Shown here: positions 21,703 through 34,641 of the stretch, piece after piece | Position numbering within the stretch: position 1 is the stretch's first letter | Layout: each line of letters opens with the position of its first letter | DNA from: Rhabditoides inermis | Taxonomy: Eukaryota > Nematoda > Chromadorea > Rhabditida > Rhabditidae | Direction: 5' to 3' | Length of the DNA: 64,000 nt | NCBI GenBank assembly: GCA_963966185.1 | Contig: CAWZYM010000445.1 | Span: 119,501-183,500, forward strand | Translations under genes and position numbers: made by a program | Notes under the pieces: generated by a model | The model's input: only the letters and a program-made list of their open reading frames with translations | The model's database searches: none | Told to the model about the DNA's origin: nothing

Positions 21703-21875
21703 TGTGACCGCGCATTGCATCCCGCCTTGTCATTGACTGTCCGTGTTCCGGCCGGCCCTCCAGATAGCCCCTCCCTCCCTCCCTCGCCTCTTCTCTCTCG
21801 CAGCTTCTCGCGGCCTGCTTCCCCACCGTAGACCGCGCATTGCATCCCGCCTTGTCATTGACTGTCCGTGTTCCG
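21703..21875 (-). repeat. 125-bp satellite, about 1.4 units
   Basis: Minus-orientation satellite between the donor of the orphan exon and the start of gene C. It ends abruptly at CCGTGTTCCG, 35 bp before the gene C ATG. Confidence 0.95.
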
Positions 21876-21910
21876 ATGTTCCCTCTCTGATGTGCATGTT
21901 GTTTATAGGA

Positions 21911-22443
21911 ATGGGGTTTGTGGTTGTGTTGTTGTATGCGTTGCGTTGCGTGGCGGCAGACGGCGTGTGGCAGTGGAACGGGACGGCGGCCGTGATGTCG
22001 TTCTATGTTTCCCTGGGTGGAGGGGTGCACGTGGAGTGGGCCACTGCACCCCACACCCACATGACAGTCCGCCAGGGTGAGTCGAGCACCGTGTCTGCCC
22101 CTCACCCACACGCGTTCCAGCCGTCGACCTGCCCCAACTCAACCACATCTCCCTGCACAGCCCTCTCCGCCAACACAACTTCGTCTCCCTCGCGTTAGTC
22201 ACATACCCCCCCCCTCTCTCTCTCTACCCAACTGGACTGTTTCAGTGTGTCCTGCACAGATGGCAACAAGACGCTGGACGCCTCCTTTGGAACAATGTGA
22301 GTGTCTGATTCTCAGTCTTCTCCTACCATCCACTCATTCCAGTCGCGACACAGTACATCCATACTACAGTGTCGCAACATCCAGTGACGTCATCGTCGTC
22401 ACTGAGGATTGGGACGATGGGATCATCGTGACCGTGGGTCAAC

Positions 22444-22504
<61 letters not shown>

Positions 22505-25500
22505 GTAGTATGTGTGTGAGAGGGAGTGCCGGGTGATTGCACGTCGTCGTTCAGTTCGGGGAGACGACGATCCCGGTGTCTGCTCTCCGCTCGCTGGCGC
22601 TAGTGTGCCGTCTGCCGACCGAGGCGCGGCTCCAGGAGTCGTGTCTGTGCTCCCTTGCCAAGGAGTGAGTGTTGTCCCTCCCCCTTCTCGCACCCTTCAC
22701 TCCGTCCTTTCCAGTGGCCTCCTCGGCAGATTCCGCGTCGTGGCCGAGGCATCCTCGTCTCCCAACAAGTGAGCTGTCTGTTCTGAGCGCCTGTCTGCTG
22801 CCTCTCCGGCCGATCCAATGTCTCCACAGTATAAAATGATACTTTGTAACATGTTTGATTTAAGTATGTGTTCGTGTTTTGAAGGAACATGATGTACGTT
22901 AGTATATATTATATTGTTTTTGTCTGCTCCATTAAATTTTTTTCGTATGATTATGTTCATTTTTTGGGCTCGATGTTATCTGAAGGTAATAATAATAAAT
23001 GAACCAGACAGCAAACCCACAGAAACGTTCGAGGGACAAATGGTTTATTGAGTCTGAAAATGCAGTCGGGGTTTTAGTATTGACCGATTATAGTATGGTT
23101 TGGGCTTTTAATGGTAGTCGCAAGACGTCCTATTTGACGGCGGGCTCACAGTATCCTCCAATACGGGATACAGTATATGGAGTAGATGATGGTGAAGAAG
23201 GGGTTGGCTCCTCGGCTTGAGTCCTTGGTCTCGTACTGTAGATGAAGAAGTGACGGCTCCTCGGTTCAGTCCTCGGCCTCGATTACGGTAGATATATATG
23301 AGCGGCTCCTCGATTCAAGGCATTTCACTGTAGATGAAGATATAACAGCTTTTGAGACTTGACGAGAACTTTGGAAAATCTTCAACTCTATGTGCATAAA
23401 GTACAAAGTGCATAAACACGGTTTCCGTGTTCTATATAATAGAGTATGCTAGAACAGAGACAACGCATACCCAACACATGCACATCCACGGTTCGACCTG
23501 TTGATCGCTCGCCCCTGTCACATCCAGTAGCACGCGCCGCGTATACCCGCGCGGCGCGGCGGTCATTCGAATGGAAAAGTGCGAAGATAGTACACTCGTT
23601 ATTTTCATATAGTGTAGACGAGGGCATGGCATTACTGTTACTGTATCCGACCCACTTTTTTATGATCACGTGTTTGTGAAAGATACGCGTTGTCCCGTGT
23701 CTCGATTGTTTTTCCCCCTACGGGGATTATTGGCAGGCGACTATTCAGGATGAGGCCATTCCGAAGCATAATGATGTGTGTCAGTGGTTTCTACTGGAGA
23801 CGTGCCCGGCGCTTGTCATCAGACCATCATTGTGCTACGTGGATTTCCACATCTGCGCACAGACAACATTCGAAATCGGGACAAAGAGAATAATAGAATT
23901 GAAACGAACACTATGAACACAGAAAACATAACAAAACGAAACTCAAGACAGGGAGCAAGGTAAAACGCATGAGAGGTTTTTTTTGCCAGATTTTCACTTC
24001 GCAGATTTCATCCGTCGCTTTCAAAAACATTTCAAAAACAAACCTAATTATCAAATGTGGAGACAAATTGTATACAGTAATTATTACAAGTTACTTACTT
24101 GATTACTTGATTACTTGAGCGATCCGATTCGCTCAAGGAAGCGCGGATTCCATCTTCCTCCAGGTAGTTCGGTCTCGCGCGGACGTTGCCCATGCGGTGC
24201 CTTTGCCCATATTGAACTGTCTCGAAAAGGTTCGGATAGAATCTATCCAGCGGGTAGGTGGTCTCCCGAGTGTCCGTTTGACGTGGCGTGGGTACCACTC
24301 AGTGACGGCACGTGTCCATCGTCCATCGTCGAAAAGAAACTACAAGTAATGTTTTATAGTAAAAACTGTTTGAAAACTGTTTGTACACCTCATTTGTCGT
24401 TTTTGATTTCATGCGAAATACAATTTTTGTAACTTACTGGTTTATACATACTTTATTTGTGACATTTGATTGTGTTTCGTACTTTCATGTCATAGTTTAT
24501 ACACAAAGTTGAGAGTGGTACTTATGTTCCTTTATTTTTTAATTCCCTATTCCCAGTCTAAACACACTATGGGAGTTCTGTTAGAAATGTTTGTTTTTGA
24601 TGAAAATAGTGAATTAAGAAGATTTCGAGTTTTGGCCCACACCGGGGACACTCAGAGGGTCAGTGAGACCGCCGGTCCCACAGGATGTGAGCCCGAAAAA
24701 AGTCAAAACTTCAAACTCTGTAAACTCAGATGGATGCGAAATGCTTTTCTCATTATGCATACAAAATTTCATGAGAAAATTTTTCGATATGATTTTCTCA
24801 TGAAATTTTCTCATGAAATCCCGGAATTGCATTTAGCGACCATCTCATGGTGGAAGCGGACTTCCGTTGTTTTGATTTGCCTGTGCGACGCTCACCCACT
24901 ATCGCTCGTGATTTCCGGAAAGCTGACTATGCTGCGATGGAATCAGACTTGAGTACCGTCAACTGGTTTTCATTGTTTCATAATTGCGACATCAACGAAA
25001 TGTACAGCAAGTTCTGCGATAAAGTTAATTCGAGTGTTTCCCTCAGAGTACCAAGGATTGCTAGACAACAATGCGAGTTTCCGGAATGGCTAAGTCGACT
25101 GAAACAGAGGGTTAGACGTGCTTACATCAAGCAAAAACGTACTGGCACACAGGATGATAAGAACAGATACAAGTCTCTTCTTCGAGAGTATAGAGAGAGT
25201 CTAGCTATGTGTATTGGTAGTAGGGAGAAGGATATCTTGAGGTCCGAAAACTCAGTACAATATTGGCAGTACGTAAAGAACAAGATGGCGCCTCCTCAAC
25301 CGATTCCATCCCTGGTTGACTCCTCCGGTCGAGTTGTGGAGGATGATGGAGAAAGAGCCACTCTTTTCAATGAATATTTTGCTACCGTATTCACAGTCGA
25401 TGATCAAGCCCCTTTCGATCCTCAAATCAACACTCCTCTCACTCCAATGCAAAACATAGATGTTTCTCCTCATATTGTTTACGAGTACCTAAAACGATCT

Positions 25501-28500
25501 AAGCAACTGAGTTGTGGACCTGATGATATCCCCTCTATTCTACTACAATCACTTGCTGTGGTTCTTGCTTTACCTCTCTCTTTGATATTTAGTGAAAGTC
25601 TGAGATCTGGTATTGTGCCTGATATATGGAAGAAAAGCACTGTATGTAGTTCCGGTATTTAAGAAAGGGGATCATTCGAATTGCTCGAACTACCGACCTA
25701 TATCACTAACTTGCTGTACATGTCGCGTTTTGGAACGAATCATTGTCTATGAAATGCGTAAATATCTCTGGAGACAAAATTTAATATCACCCGCGCAGCA
25801 TGGATTCCTAAACGGGAGAAGCTGTACAACAAATATGCTTGAATTTGTCCGATATGTATCTTCTAAATTAGCTAGTAAAATAAACGTTGATTGTATTTAT
25901 CTAGACGTAAGCAAAGCATTCGACACGGTATGTCATCGCCGACTTCTCATACTTTGTGAACGGTATGGTCTGAACCGAGATGTGCTGCAATGGCTAAAAT
26001 GCTATCTGAGTGATAGGTCGCAGTCCGTACGTATCGGATCATGCCATTCACACTGGCTGCCAGTACTAAGCGGTGTACCACAAGGGTCGGTTCTTGGACC
26101 ACTCTTTTTTCTGTTATACATCAACGACCTTGACAGAAACGCAATCAAATACAGTAAGCATATAACATATGCTGACGACATGAAGCTATATATCAGTCAT
26201 GACACTCCTGATTTCCATGAAAAACTAAATCATGATCTGAATAGTACACGAAACTTCCTTGCAGACCGGCAGTTAAAGCTGTCAGTCAGTAAATGTGAAG
26301 TTTTGAATTATGGCAAGAAAAATCCAAGGTTAATATATAAATGTGATAATGTGACTTTGTCAAACGTGGAGGTGGTGCGCGACCTTGGTATATGGATGAC
26401 CCCGACTCTTGACCCATCTAAACACCTTTCGGTGGTCATTCAGAAAGCGAATGCTCGAATAAACACACTGAAACGTACGTTCACTAAAAACAATGAACTG
26501 TTTTTGAATTTTTACAAAACTTCAATACGACCAACTTTAGAGTATGGATCTGAAATTTTGTGTCACATGAGTGAGGGTTGTATAATGATCTAGATAAAGT
26601 TCAGAGAGCATTTACCAAAATATTATTGCCAAAAATGTCATATCCCCACCGTTTATCTGAACTATCTCTCGAAACATTGTGGTTCAGACGAATCAAAACG
26701 GATCTGCGTATAGTACACCGTTACCTGTATGGTTATATGAACACGCAGCACATGCCTTTCACACTAGTTCCCCGAGATTCACGAGCTGCATCACTACGTT
26801 CTAACGGACTTAAAATAACCTATACTGCCTCTGGCTCTGAGCCAACTTTTGTTTCCTCCCGAGTAGTAAACTATGGGAATAAGCTGGACCGTTCTACCGT
26901 TTGTTTATACAGTAAGAAAGAATTTAAGTTATCCCTCAATAGATTCCTTTTGCTTCACCCACTAGACGACCCCACTAGGCTTTAGTATATCGCGTGAGTA
27001 CTATCATTGATTGTAGTGTCTCGTAGCAGGCTTTTCCTGCTCTCACCTTTCAGCCTGCTTCCTACCGGGAGCGCGTGTCTCACACAAGCACTTTGTGCCT
27101 TTGAGGGGCGCGCTGCAGTCTTGCCTTGCGGTGTGTGGACTTGGATTGCTCGACACATCGACCGACCAAACCATCCCCACTATCCTCATTCAGTGCCTGA
27201 CTGTTTTATGGATAAACAATTAGTATTAGTATGATCGAACGGGGCGCGGGCCCACTCGGTCCCACACCGGGGGCACCCGGGCCCACACTTTGCTATTCCA
27301 TGTGGCGAGTAGTGTAACTGCTCTGATATTGTGTTCACTTTCCACAAGACCACAGACGGATGCTGCGTGAGTGTGGTTAGATACAGTATGCTTACTGGTT
27401 ACTGGTAACTACGCTCTCGATCCGCGTGGCCAGCTGGTTGTTAGGGCGGGGCGAGAGGGCAGAGAGGGAGCGCCTCCCTCGCATGTCCATTCCTCCCAAC
27501 ATGGGGGCTGCGTGCGCAGCTACCATCTGCATGCTGATGCAGTGCTTCGACATCGACAACCTGCTCGTCTACGAATGGGGCAAGGTCCCATTCAAGTAGT
27601 GAGTTGTCTCGCAGTTGCTCGGTTGCTCGCATGGGCGGCGTAATGTGGTGTTGGTTGCAGCAGCCAGAGTTGTGCGGTCCCGGCAAGGATGGACGCTGTG
27701 TACGAGGTAGAGGTCTTCAACATGAAAGATGGATCGTGCCGCCTCTTCATCGCAGACCGACTCCCCAATGCGACGAACGTGTGCAAGGTACGCAAGCCCG
27801 CCAGCGCACTCACACTCGCACACTCGAGCATATGCGCACACTTGGCACTCACTTGGTAACATTGTGTATGCCGCACAGAAAGTAGAGTAGCGATATAGAT
27901 GGACATAGTGTACTGTAGAACGGCGGCCCAGTTTCTGTAGAAACTTGGACTATGGTATGGAGAACGTAGAGAAACCCGATGTAATGTAATTAGTTTGACC
28001 ATGTGTACTGTAGCTAAAACGGGAGAACTGTTGGTATGCATGGTAGTATTGGTATGTCATTTTTTTGTAAATGTAGAGAAATATGATGTACTGCAGCTGA
28101 ACTATGTGAAATATAAAAACGGTTGAAATCATATGAGTCATACATGAACATCAGATGAGTCATAAATAATGGCAATACTCCTGTAACTGGAGTGATTGAA
28201 GTGAAGAGTAATTATTTTTACGCGCTCTTTGGGTCAGTACATAGCTATACGTATTTTATTATTATGTATTTTGATATCTCATGATTTGTCTGCCTTCCGA
28301 TCCCTCTCCATGGTTGGATGATGTGTAATTCGGACCAACCGCATCGATGCGATTTGAAACGCGCATCGAAACGCTTTTACACTCGCTTTTTCGTGTGGCT
28401 CGCAGGAAACTGAATTCATGATTGGTTTTGCAATGGGAATCGGGAAGCCGGACAGTTGTCAGATACGGGTTCAGCTATTGCGGGCGAAGTGCTTTTTGCG

Positions 28501-30249
28501 AGATGTTGGATAGACGGTGATAGGTGATAGGTGATAGGGTGTGTTTCATGTGTATGGGTGTTTGTTTTGAGACGGTGGACGCGGCGAGCAAGGGACTGCT
28601 CATCACCGTGTACAAGGCGTGTTCGAACGTGACGGAGGAGGACAAACTGCTGGTGCCTCTACGCTACCAGGGGCTCACCACACACCATCAACGGAAGGCC
28701 GACATCGAGCAGTTTGCGTTCAAGATCCGCCGCCGCTTGGCCAAGCAGTTCGGCTTCCGCCTCGCCCCACCGACCGTGACCAAGTACTGGCCAACGTGGT
28801 GCCCGCCTGACACCCCCAAGTGTCTCGTCGGAAGCGACGTCGTCTCTTCGCCAAAGGAGTCGATCGTCGAGATTCTGCTCGAGTTGGTCGACTGGCTATC
28901 CACTCCCTTCTTCTCCTCGCCGTCTGTGGAGAAGCAGGAGGCTACTGAGCCCGCAACGCCCGCCCATCCATCCTCCACTCCCTCAACGACCGCCGCGCAC
29001 ACAGGTGAGAACACTGACTACCTGGAACAGAGTCGAGAGAGTATACTTCCAGGTACTGGTGTCCACACGAGCACTTCCACTCCATCGACGGCGACATCGA
29101 CATCTACCGCACCTTCCACGACGTCCGCTCCCGCAACGGCATCTTCCACCACGACTACATCCACGACGACGGAGTCGACGACTGCAGAGACCACAACCAC
29201 GACTTCGACGACTGTGTCCACTACCACTGTGCCTGCTGTGGAAATCACATCGTCTGCCCCTTCAAAGACGACGTCAACCACAGAACCGTCGACGACTACT
29301 ACTCTCACAACTACTTCTGCCACTACGGTTGCAGTGAGTGTCTGATTCAATGACTTTCATAAGAAACTCACATATGTAACAATAAAACGTATGAATGTGT
29401 TGATTGCAGCCATGGCTGCACTGGACGTACAACACGTTGATGGACTACGGCAAAAGCAACCCCAACACGAACGGGAACCTCGCTCACTATTACGTGACGA
29501 ACGGATCCACTCAGCAGTCTATTGCTCTCGAATATGGATACAAACACACTGCGACCGGTTTGTCCTTACTCTACCAAATCAGCTTACTTCATCCTCCTTT
29601 TTAGTTGGCAAAACACTGAAGAAAATAGAAACTGGAGCAAATGAGACCTGCAACTTTCAACTGACACCTCTCTATACGCAAAGACGCATCGTGTCTGTTG
29701 GCCCAGGTGAATACAATAATTAATAACTACATGCCATAATATCACGTATGTGTTTTCAGTAGTCATTGTCTAACGAGCGGTTTTTTTGTTACTAGCCCTT
29801 ACCATCCACTTACATTTTGCTACTCTATTCACTTGCACTCAGTATTTTTTATTCAGTTTTTCACAACAGAACAACACAACGACAACTACATAGACTTTTG
29901 GATAGGGAGATTTGAAAAATGCTTGATCTATCTTTGGACAAGTGAAACACACACAAAAACAGTTTTTCAGTCAATTTTCTCACTGTGGACTCGAAAAAAT
30001 ACTTCCGAAACTACTCGAACGAGACGGCTGTTGGATTCTGCGTTCTAGAGAAGGCATGTGGCGCCAATCGGCCCCTCGCTGAGTACCAACACACGCTATT
30101 AGACAGTATGTTACGTTATTGATTTTTGTTTTCTTAATGTGCCGTTTGCAGAAAATTCACCCGTTTTCTACTATACAACAAGCTCTGCTCCGGCAAAGAT
30201 TACCGGATACACCAAACCTTTAAACGACGCTGTGTGTTACATATGGTGA
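21911..30249 (+). CDS. Gene C: secreted Thr-rich protein, 13 exons
   Basis: Spliced model of 2,082 nt (693 residues) in consistent phase. Exons: 21911-22076, 22121-22193, 22246-22296, 22343-22433, 22555-22664, 22715-22768, 27434-27598, 27661-27787, 28572-29333, 29410-29557, 29605-29706, 29971-30105, 30152-30249. The first exon encodes a signal peptide (MGFVVVLLYALRCVAADG). Residues 280-533 come from one exon and end in a Thr/Ser/Pro-rich mucin-like run. The C-terminal 160 residues form a separate Cys-containing module. No membrane helix or GPI signal is evident, so secretion is inferred. The family is not recognised. TTTATAG sits 2 nt before the ATG, fitting trans-splicing. Intron 6 (4.7 kb) holds a LINE. 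The start of exon 7 is the least certain point, and exon 9 contains an optional in-frame 48-nt intron. Confidence 0.75.
22445..22503. repeat. (GA)n microsatellite in gene C intron 4
   Basis: A GA run between exons 4 and 5 of gene C. Confidence 0.95.
22769..24828. other. Gene C intron 6, left part
   Basis: No exon supported. Contains three degenerate 55-60-bp repeats (GGCTCCTCGG...TCGG, GTAGATGAAGA) at 23,180-23,345, copy 2 of a dispersed repeat at 23,805-23,990, and a 16-bp hairpin (ATTTCATGAGAAAAT and inverse) at about 24,766-24,812 just before the LINE. Confidence 0.55.
23805..23990 (+). repeat. Dispersed repeat, copy 2
   Basis: Same order of motifs as 16,872-17,060, including GCTACGTGGATTTCCACATC and CGAAATCGGGACAAA. 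Confidence 0.6.
24829..27232 (+). mobile_element. Non-LTR retrotransposon in gene C intron 6 (LINE 2)
   Basis: Begins inside the endonuclease C-terminus (FSDHLMVEADF, keeping the conserved SDH). It then has the linker and a full RT: NYRPISLTCCTCRVLER, HGFLNGRSCTTN, YLDVSKAFDTV, SGVPQGSVLGP, YADDMKLY, and the C-terminal segment. Two frame breaks (near 25,640 and 26,580) split it into frames 24847-25662, 25613-26593 and 26578-26985, so it is a pseudogene. The 3' end near 27,232 carries repeated TATTAG. Sense orientation relative to gene C. CR1/Jockey-like style. Confidence 0.88.
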
Positions 30250-30351
30250 TATGGTGAAGATTCAACGCACAATCAACATTATTATTTGCTGACCATGACC
30301 CTTAAATTGCTATGTATGCATGTACTCGTACTAAATGCGGTTGGATCAATC

Positions 30352-30357
30352 AATAAA
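30352..30357 (+). promoter_or_regulatory. Polyadenylation signal of gene C
   Basis: AATAAA about 103 bp after the gene C stop, with a second overlapping-like AATAAAA shortly after. Copied in the right arm. Confidence 0.6.
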
Positions 30358-31758
30358 ATAATAAAATGTGAAGCTTAGACTGTGATTTATTGTATTAATC
30401 TTGCGCATGGTTTCGTACACTAAAATGCTGTTATCAAATAATCACATACATACTATTTGGAAATTAACATTAAATTAAATTTATTACACCACAAGGATGC
30501 GTCACACCTGAAATGCCTGTAAACAATGACAAAGGAGGGACAGCAGTAGAGTACTAGATGTTATGGATGGTTCTAGAAAACCAGCAATGAGAATCCACGA
30601 TGACGGTTTTTTCACATTTCTTTTACTACAATTCTGATCGTTACATTCATATATGTATTCTTAGCTCACTCAGTGTTAACTTATTTGTTAGGAAGAACAA
30701 AGAAATGATCACACAAGCACTAGCTGTCGGGATTAGCTGTCGTCTTATCACTCTTCTTTGTTATGTTCTTTGACGACATGCAAGCGCGAGCGAAGTCTCC
30801 GGAGAAAGGTCCCTCTACGGAGGAAACCACCGAGGGTGAGGCGAAGCAGCAGACTCCCGGAACCCTGGGAAACTGAGCGCGCGTCGCACATTACCACCAC
30901 TGTCTATCTCACTTTCAATAGCCGCAGTAATTTCTGTAAATTCAGTATTTTTTTCAGAAGGTTATTCGCATTTCACTCATTTGTTGGTTTCTTTATAAAG
31001 CCGAAGAGTTCTCTCTCTATCAAAATGATGGATGCATCTGGTGAGGCGAAACACAGCGACAAAGACAAGACGGCATTCTTCACATTTTTCGAGTCAGTAT
31101 ACATATGTGCGCGACAACGGCATTTCACCGCCTGTGATTGCGCGAACCACTGACACATTCCATATGCGCCTCTTCCTCCCGTCTGATGAGCTAACATTTT
31201 TGAAACACTTGAAATCTTCATGCTCACTGCCCGCAGTATAAAAATGTGCGTTCAAACTGAGCATCCCACTATCTGTCATTTACAATCTGTTGCTGCAAAA
31301 GGACGTAGTTTCTTGTCAATGAAAAACAGCCTGCAAAGCCCGGTGGTGGTCCAGCCTCAATCATACCTACATATGTGTGGGCAGCTATGTGAGACAGCAA
31401 TGAAAATATGTACATGACGGAATAAATCATGCACAGGATAAAACAAGCACAATGAAGACAAGCCCACTGTGCGCTCATTTCGCTCACTGTCTTTGCCTGC
31501 TTCCTCGCACTCTTTCACTTGTGCCAATGTCAAAGGAGTAAAAAAACCCATGCGAAAAATGAATAGGTCCCAATATTTGAAAACAAAGAGATTTCATCAC
31601 CGCGCAAAAGTCGAACAGACAAACTCGTCTTCATGACCACCATGTTGTAATCTCACTACGCGCTTGTTTCCACGCAGCAGTAGCCCAAGTTTTTTTTTAG
31701 GAACATTGAACTGAAATTATCGCAATCAAGTTTCTTTGAAAAAAGTTGCCGCACGTCC
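30358..31758. other. Intergenic part of the duplicated arm
   Basis: Between genes C and D. Two short plus-strand frames are worth noting. 30,730-30,876 gives a hydrophobic segment (GLAVVLSLFFVMFF) followed by a charged tail to TGA. A frame starting near 31,024 (MMDASGEAKHSDKDK...) lies about 25 nt downstream of TTTATAAAG. Neither has convincing splice partners, and conservation between the arms is uninformative because the arms are nearly identical throughout. Confidence 0.3.
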
Positions 31759-31766
31759 TATATAAA
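31759..31766 (+). promoter_or_regulatory. TATA-like box of gene D
   Basis: TATATAAA 46 nt upstream of the gene D ATG, at a spacing compatible with a core promoter. No other element is clear. Confidence 0.4.
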
Positions 31767-31811
31767 TGTATATACACATCATTTTCTTCTGTGACCGTTC
31801 ATTTCTCAGTA

Positions 31812-32616
31812 ATGTATTTCATGTTTATTTGTGTACTGATCATAAGCGGAACTAATGGATGCATGAGAACTATTCCAACGGAACAGTCCACAACAATAAA
31901 ATATCACTCTTCTACACCTACGCCTCCAAGTTTGTTTTAATATTATACAAAATAGTATCTGTCTAATTTTTTCAGCAACTTTGAAGCAGACAACATGGAC
32001 AACATCAGTTTCGTCATTAGCAACAAAAACTACCACAACGTCAACAACAACAATGACTTCAATCTCAACTACTACTACTAAACCTTTGCGTAAGGTGTTT
32101 TTTTTTCAAAAAAAATAATAATTTTGAATTATATATGTAAACTAATTGTTCCCAGTTTGCAAGACCTGTGGCTCATCTACACTGACAGAAGAAGTTACGA
32201 ATCCACAAATCCAAGAACCAGCCTTTCTCACTTCTGGCGTAAGTACATAATATGTACAATATTGAACAAAATCATAGATTCAAACGTTTTCATCGTTTAC
32301 GCTTTTGAAAATTTGAATATTCTGCGAAATGTTAATACAGTTTTTAAGGTAAGCGGAGAGTGTAATACATTGACTGTAACTTGTTCGTATCCAACCAGTT
32401 GGACAAAGAGAAATCTTCTTATTTTACTGGTAAGTTTTTACTATCTATCAAAGAAAAATCTCAATGTTCACTTTTCAGCTGAACGAGAACGAGTTTTCCG
32501 AAATTAATTCAGATATCCTGTCCACTTCTCAGATATTGACTTGCTCGGACGACGGCAAATGGACGCACCAAAATGTTGAGATCACAAGCTATGGTTGTGA
32601 AGTTCAAGGATACTAA
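31812..32616 (+). CDS. Gene D: small secreted Thr-rich protein with C6-like domain
   Basis: Five exons (31812-31929, 31976-32089, 32156-32238, 32349-32429, 32479-32616) give 177 residues in consistent phase. A signal peptide (MYFMFICVLIISGTNG) is followed by a Thr/Ser-rich linker (about 25-77) and a C-terminal module with six cysteines: CKTC, GEC, VTC, LTC and YGC. This order and the Thr-rich linker resemble the nematode C6 domain (Pfam PF01681), an extracellular module of unknown function. That assignment is by pattern only. The whole gene lies inside the inverted duplication, so a second copy exists in the right arm. Exon 4 begins GTAAGC after TTTTTAAG, which is unusual but needed for phase. 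Confidence 0.75.
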
Positions 32617-32755
32617 GCGGCAGAATCATTAATTACGTTTACTACGATTCCGATTGCGCGATTTGAAAAAAAAGAGTTTTGCTTCGACCTTTGTTTAAAT
32701 GAATCGCAATGGTAAATCTTAATGTTTTCACTGTTTTGAATCAATCAGTTTTGAA

Positions 32756-32817
32756 GGGCGGGATGCAATGCGCGGTCTACGGTGGGGGAGCAGGCCGCGA
32801 GAAGCTGCGAGAGAGAA
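32756..32817 (+). repeat. 125-bp satellite, partial unit left of a LINE
   Basis: Starts exactly where the palindrome arm ends and stops at GCGAGAGAGAA, where the LINE begins. The unit resumes at 34,642. Confidence 0.95.
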
Positions 32818-34641
32818 CATTCTCACATTGACGTCTCTCTCACATTGACGTCTCACCGAGTATTGTCTGCAAGGTGATACGTGGTATGGCGAGTAAGGTG
32901 AATACATCCCCGGATGGAATCACTCATACTTTCATCAAGCATACGATTGACACGATTGCATTTCCACTATCTCTTTTGTTCCAACAATCCGTGTCCGTTT
33001 GCGCAGTTCCAGATATATGGCGTCTGGGTTACAAGCCGATTCATAAAAGCGGTCCTACCCATGACGTGTCTAACTATAGACCCATCACTCTCACCTCTAC
33101 CATCAGTAAGGTTTTGGAACGAATTGTTGTCTCTCAGATCACTGAATTCTTAGAACACAATTGCCTCCTATCGCGTCACCAGTACGGATTCCGTAAAGGT
33201 CGGTCCACCGCAGCACAACTCGTGCAGTGTCACTCTCACTGGGCACGCGACCTCACTGATGGAAAAGTAGTTGATTGTCTCTATGTTGATTACAAGAAGG
33301 ATTCGATACCATAAATCACTCTATGCTTTTTGACAAACTTCACTCTATTGGTATCCGTGGCAACGCTCTCTCTTGGATCAAGAGCTTTTTCTGTGACCGG
33401 ACGACCCACGTTCTTATTGTAGATTCACTGTCTGCCCCCAGGCAAGTGAACTGTGGTGTGCCTCAGGGCAGCTGTCTTGGCCCTCTCTTGTTTAACATCT
33501 ATATAAACGACATAGTGAGATCACTTCCAACTGGTATGCACTGCGTGTTGTATGCGGATGACCTCAAGGTCTATTTCTCGTTTGACCCGTCTGATGTGTC
33601 GGCGCACTCCGCCTTCCAGGCAGCAGTAGACGCGGTTAATAATTGGTCGCGCAAGTGGGGACTCATTATTTCAACCTCTAAAACGTACATTCTTCACTTG
33701 GGTAAAAGAAATCCGCGTTTTGTGTATTGTGCTGGCGGCACACCTCTCGAAGCCACTGTCTGCGTGAAAGACTTAGGTGTATGGATCTCTGACAGTCTTG
33801 GCTTTGACACTCATATCTCTCGTATTGCAAACAACGCCCTGTGGTCGATCAATAACTTTCTGAGGGCAAATCACACGCGAAATCTCACTGTCTTAGTGAG
33901 AGCATATGTTACATATTTCCGATGCAAGTTGGAATATTGTAGATTGTACTGAGTTGTGGAACCCAACTAGCGTGCGTTTGGTGAATCTGCTTGAAGGCGT
34001 GCAAAGGTATTTTACCCGTCGCATTTGCCAACGAGCTGGTCACCTATCTCTTGGATACTCTGAGCGTCTCCGCCTGCTGGGACTTGAAACCCTCGAGTCC
34101 CGTCGTTTCATCAATGACGTCACGTTCATATACAAAGTCACTCACCGAGTTTTGCCTTTTGAATCTGATGGTGTATTCAATGTAATTCCAACATCCTCCA
34201 GACACTCACATAGTTTGCGCATTGTCCCTTGTTTTGATCCAGCGAACAGACTACTCACGAGCATTCATAGAGCACATAGTTTCTGGAATAGCCTTTCATC
34301 TGAAGTCGTGGGAGTGAGGGATGCGGGGCGGTTTAGAGAGCTCGTCAGGGCTGGTTCTAGCGGTTTCCCGTCGTCTCTGATTCGTGCATCATGACTGGAG
34401 AGTCAGGGCATCTCTCACACGTCGTCCCACCTGCACTTTTCTTTTAATTTCAACGTGTATTATATGTGACCATCACTCTGCCAGTACCCTTGATCAAGGC
34501 GCAGTAGTACCTCATTTTGTTTTAGTTTTACCATTTTTAACTTTGTCACACAATCGTATTATCACCTATTTCGCCAGTGTCCATCCGCAATTTCTTGCAT
34601 ACTCTATCAAACATACATGCGATAAACTTATTATTATTATT
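32818..34641 (+). mobile_element. LINE 3 inserted in the satellite
   Basis: 5'-truncated non-LTR element with a (TTA)n tail at about 34,629-34,641. RT landmarks: NYRPITLTSTISKVLER, HQYGFRKGRSTAAQ, CGVPQGSCLGP, YADDLKVY, then LGLETLESRRF and FWNSLSSEV. The RT is broken near 33,305 (the first catalytic block reads YVDYKKD then shifts frame) and near 33,945, so it is inactive. Removing it rejoins one satellite unit, with AGAA repeated on both sides (32,814-32,817 and 34,642-34,645) as a short target-site duplication. Confidence 0.92.

Larger units (their letters stand above)
27996..32755 (+). repeat. Inverted duplication, left arm
   Basis: 4,760 bp whose reverse complement is at 37,607-42,356. 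The outer edge lies inside gene C intron 8 (TGACC at 27,996). The inner edge is at TTTTGAA immediately before satellite DNA. Differences I found by eye: a 6-nt indel (GACAAC at about 29,890), homopolymer length changes at about 31,690 and 32,110, and a few substitutions. Confidence 0.97.

Noticed and set aside
21568..22076. Orphan anchor exon as exon 1 of gene C
   Set aside because: Joining its phase-0 donor to the gene C acceptor shifts frame and meets a stop within the exon, and gene C has its own signal peptide.
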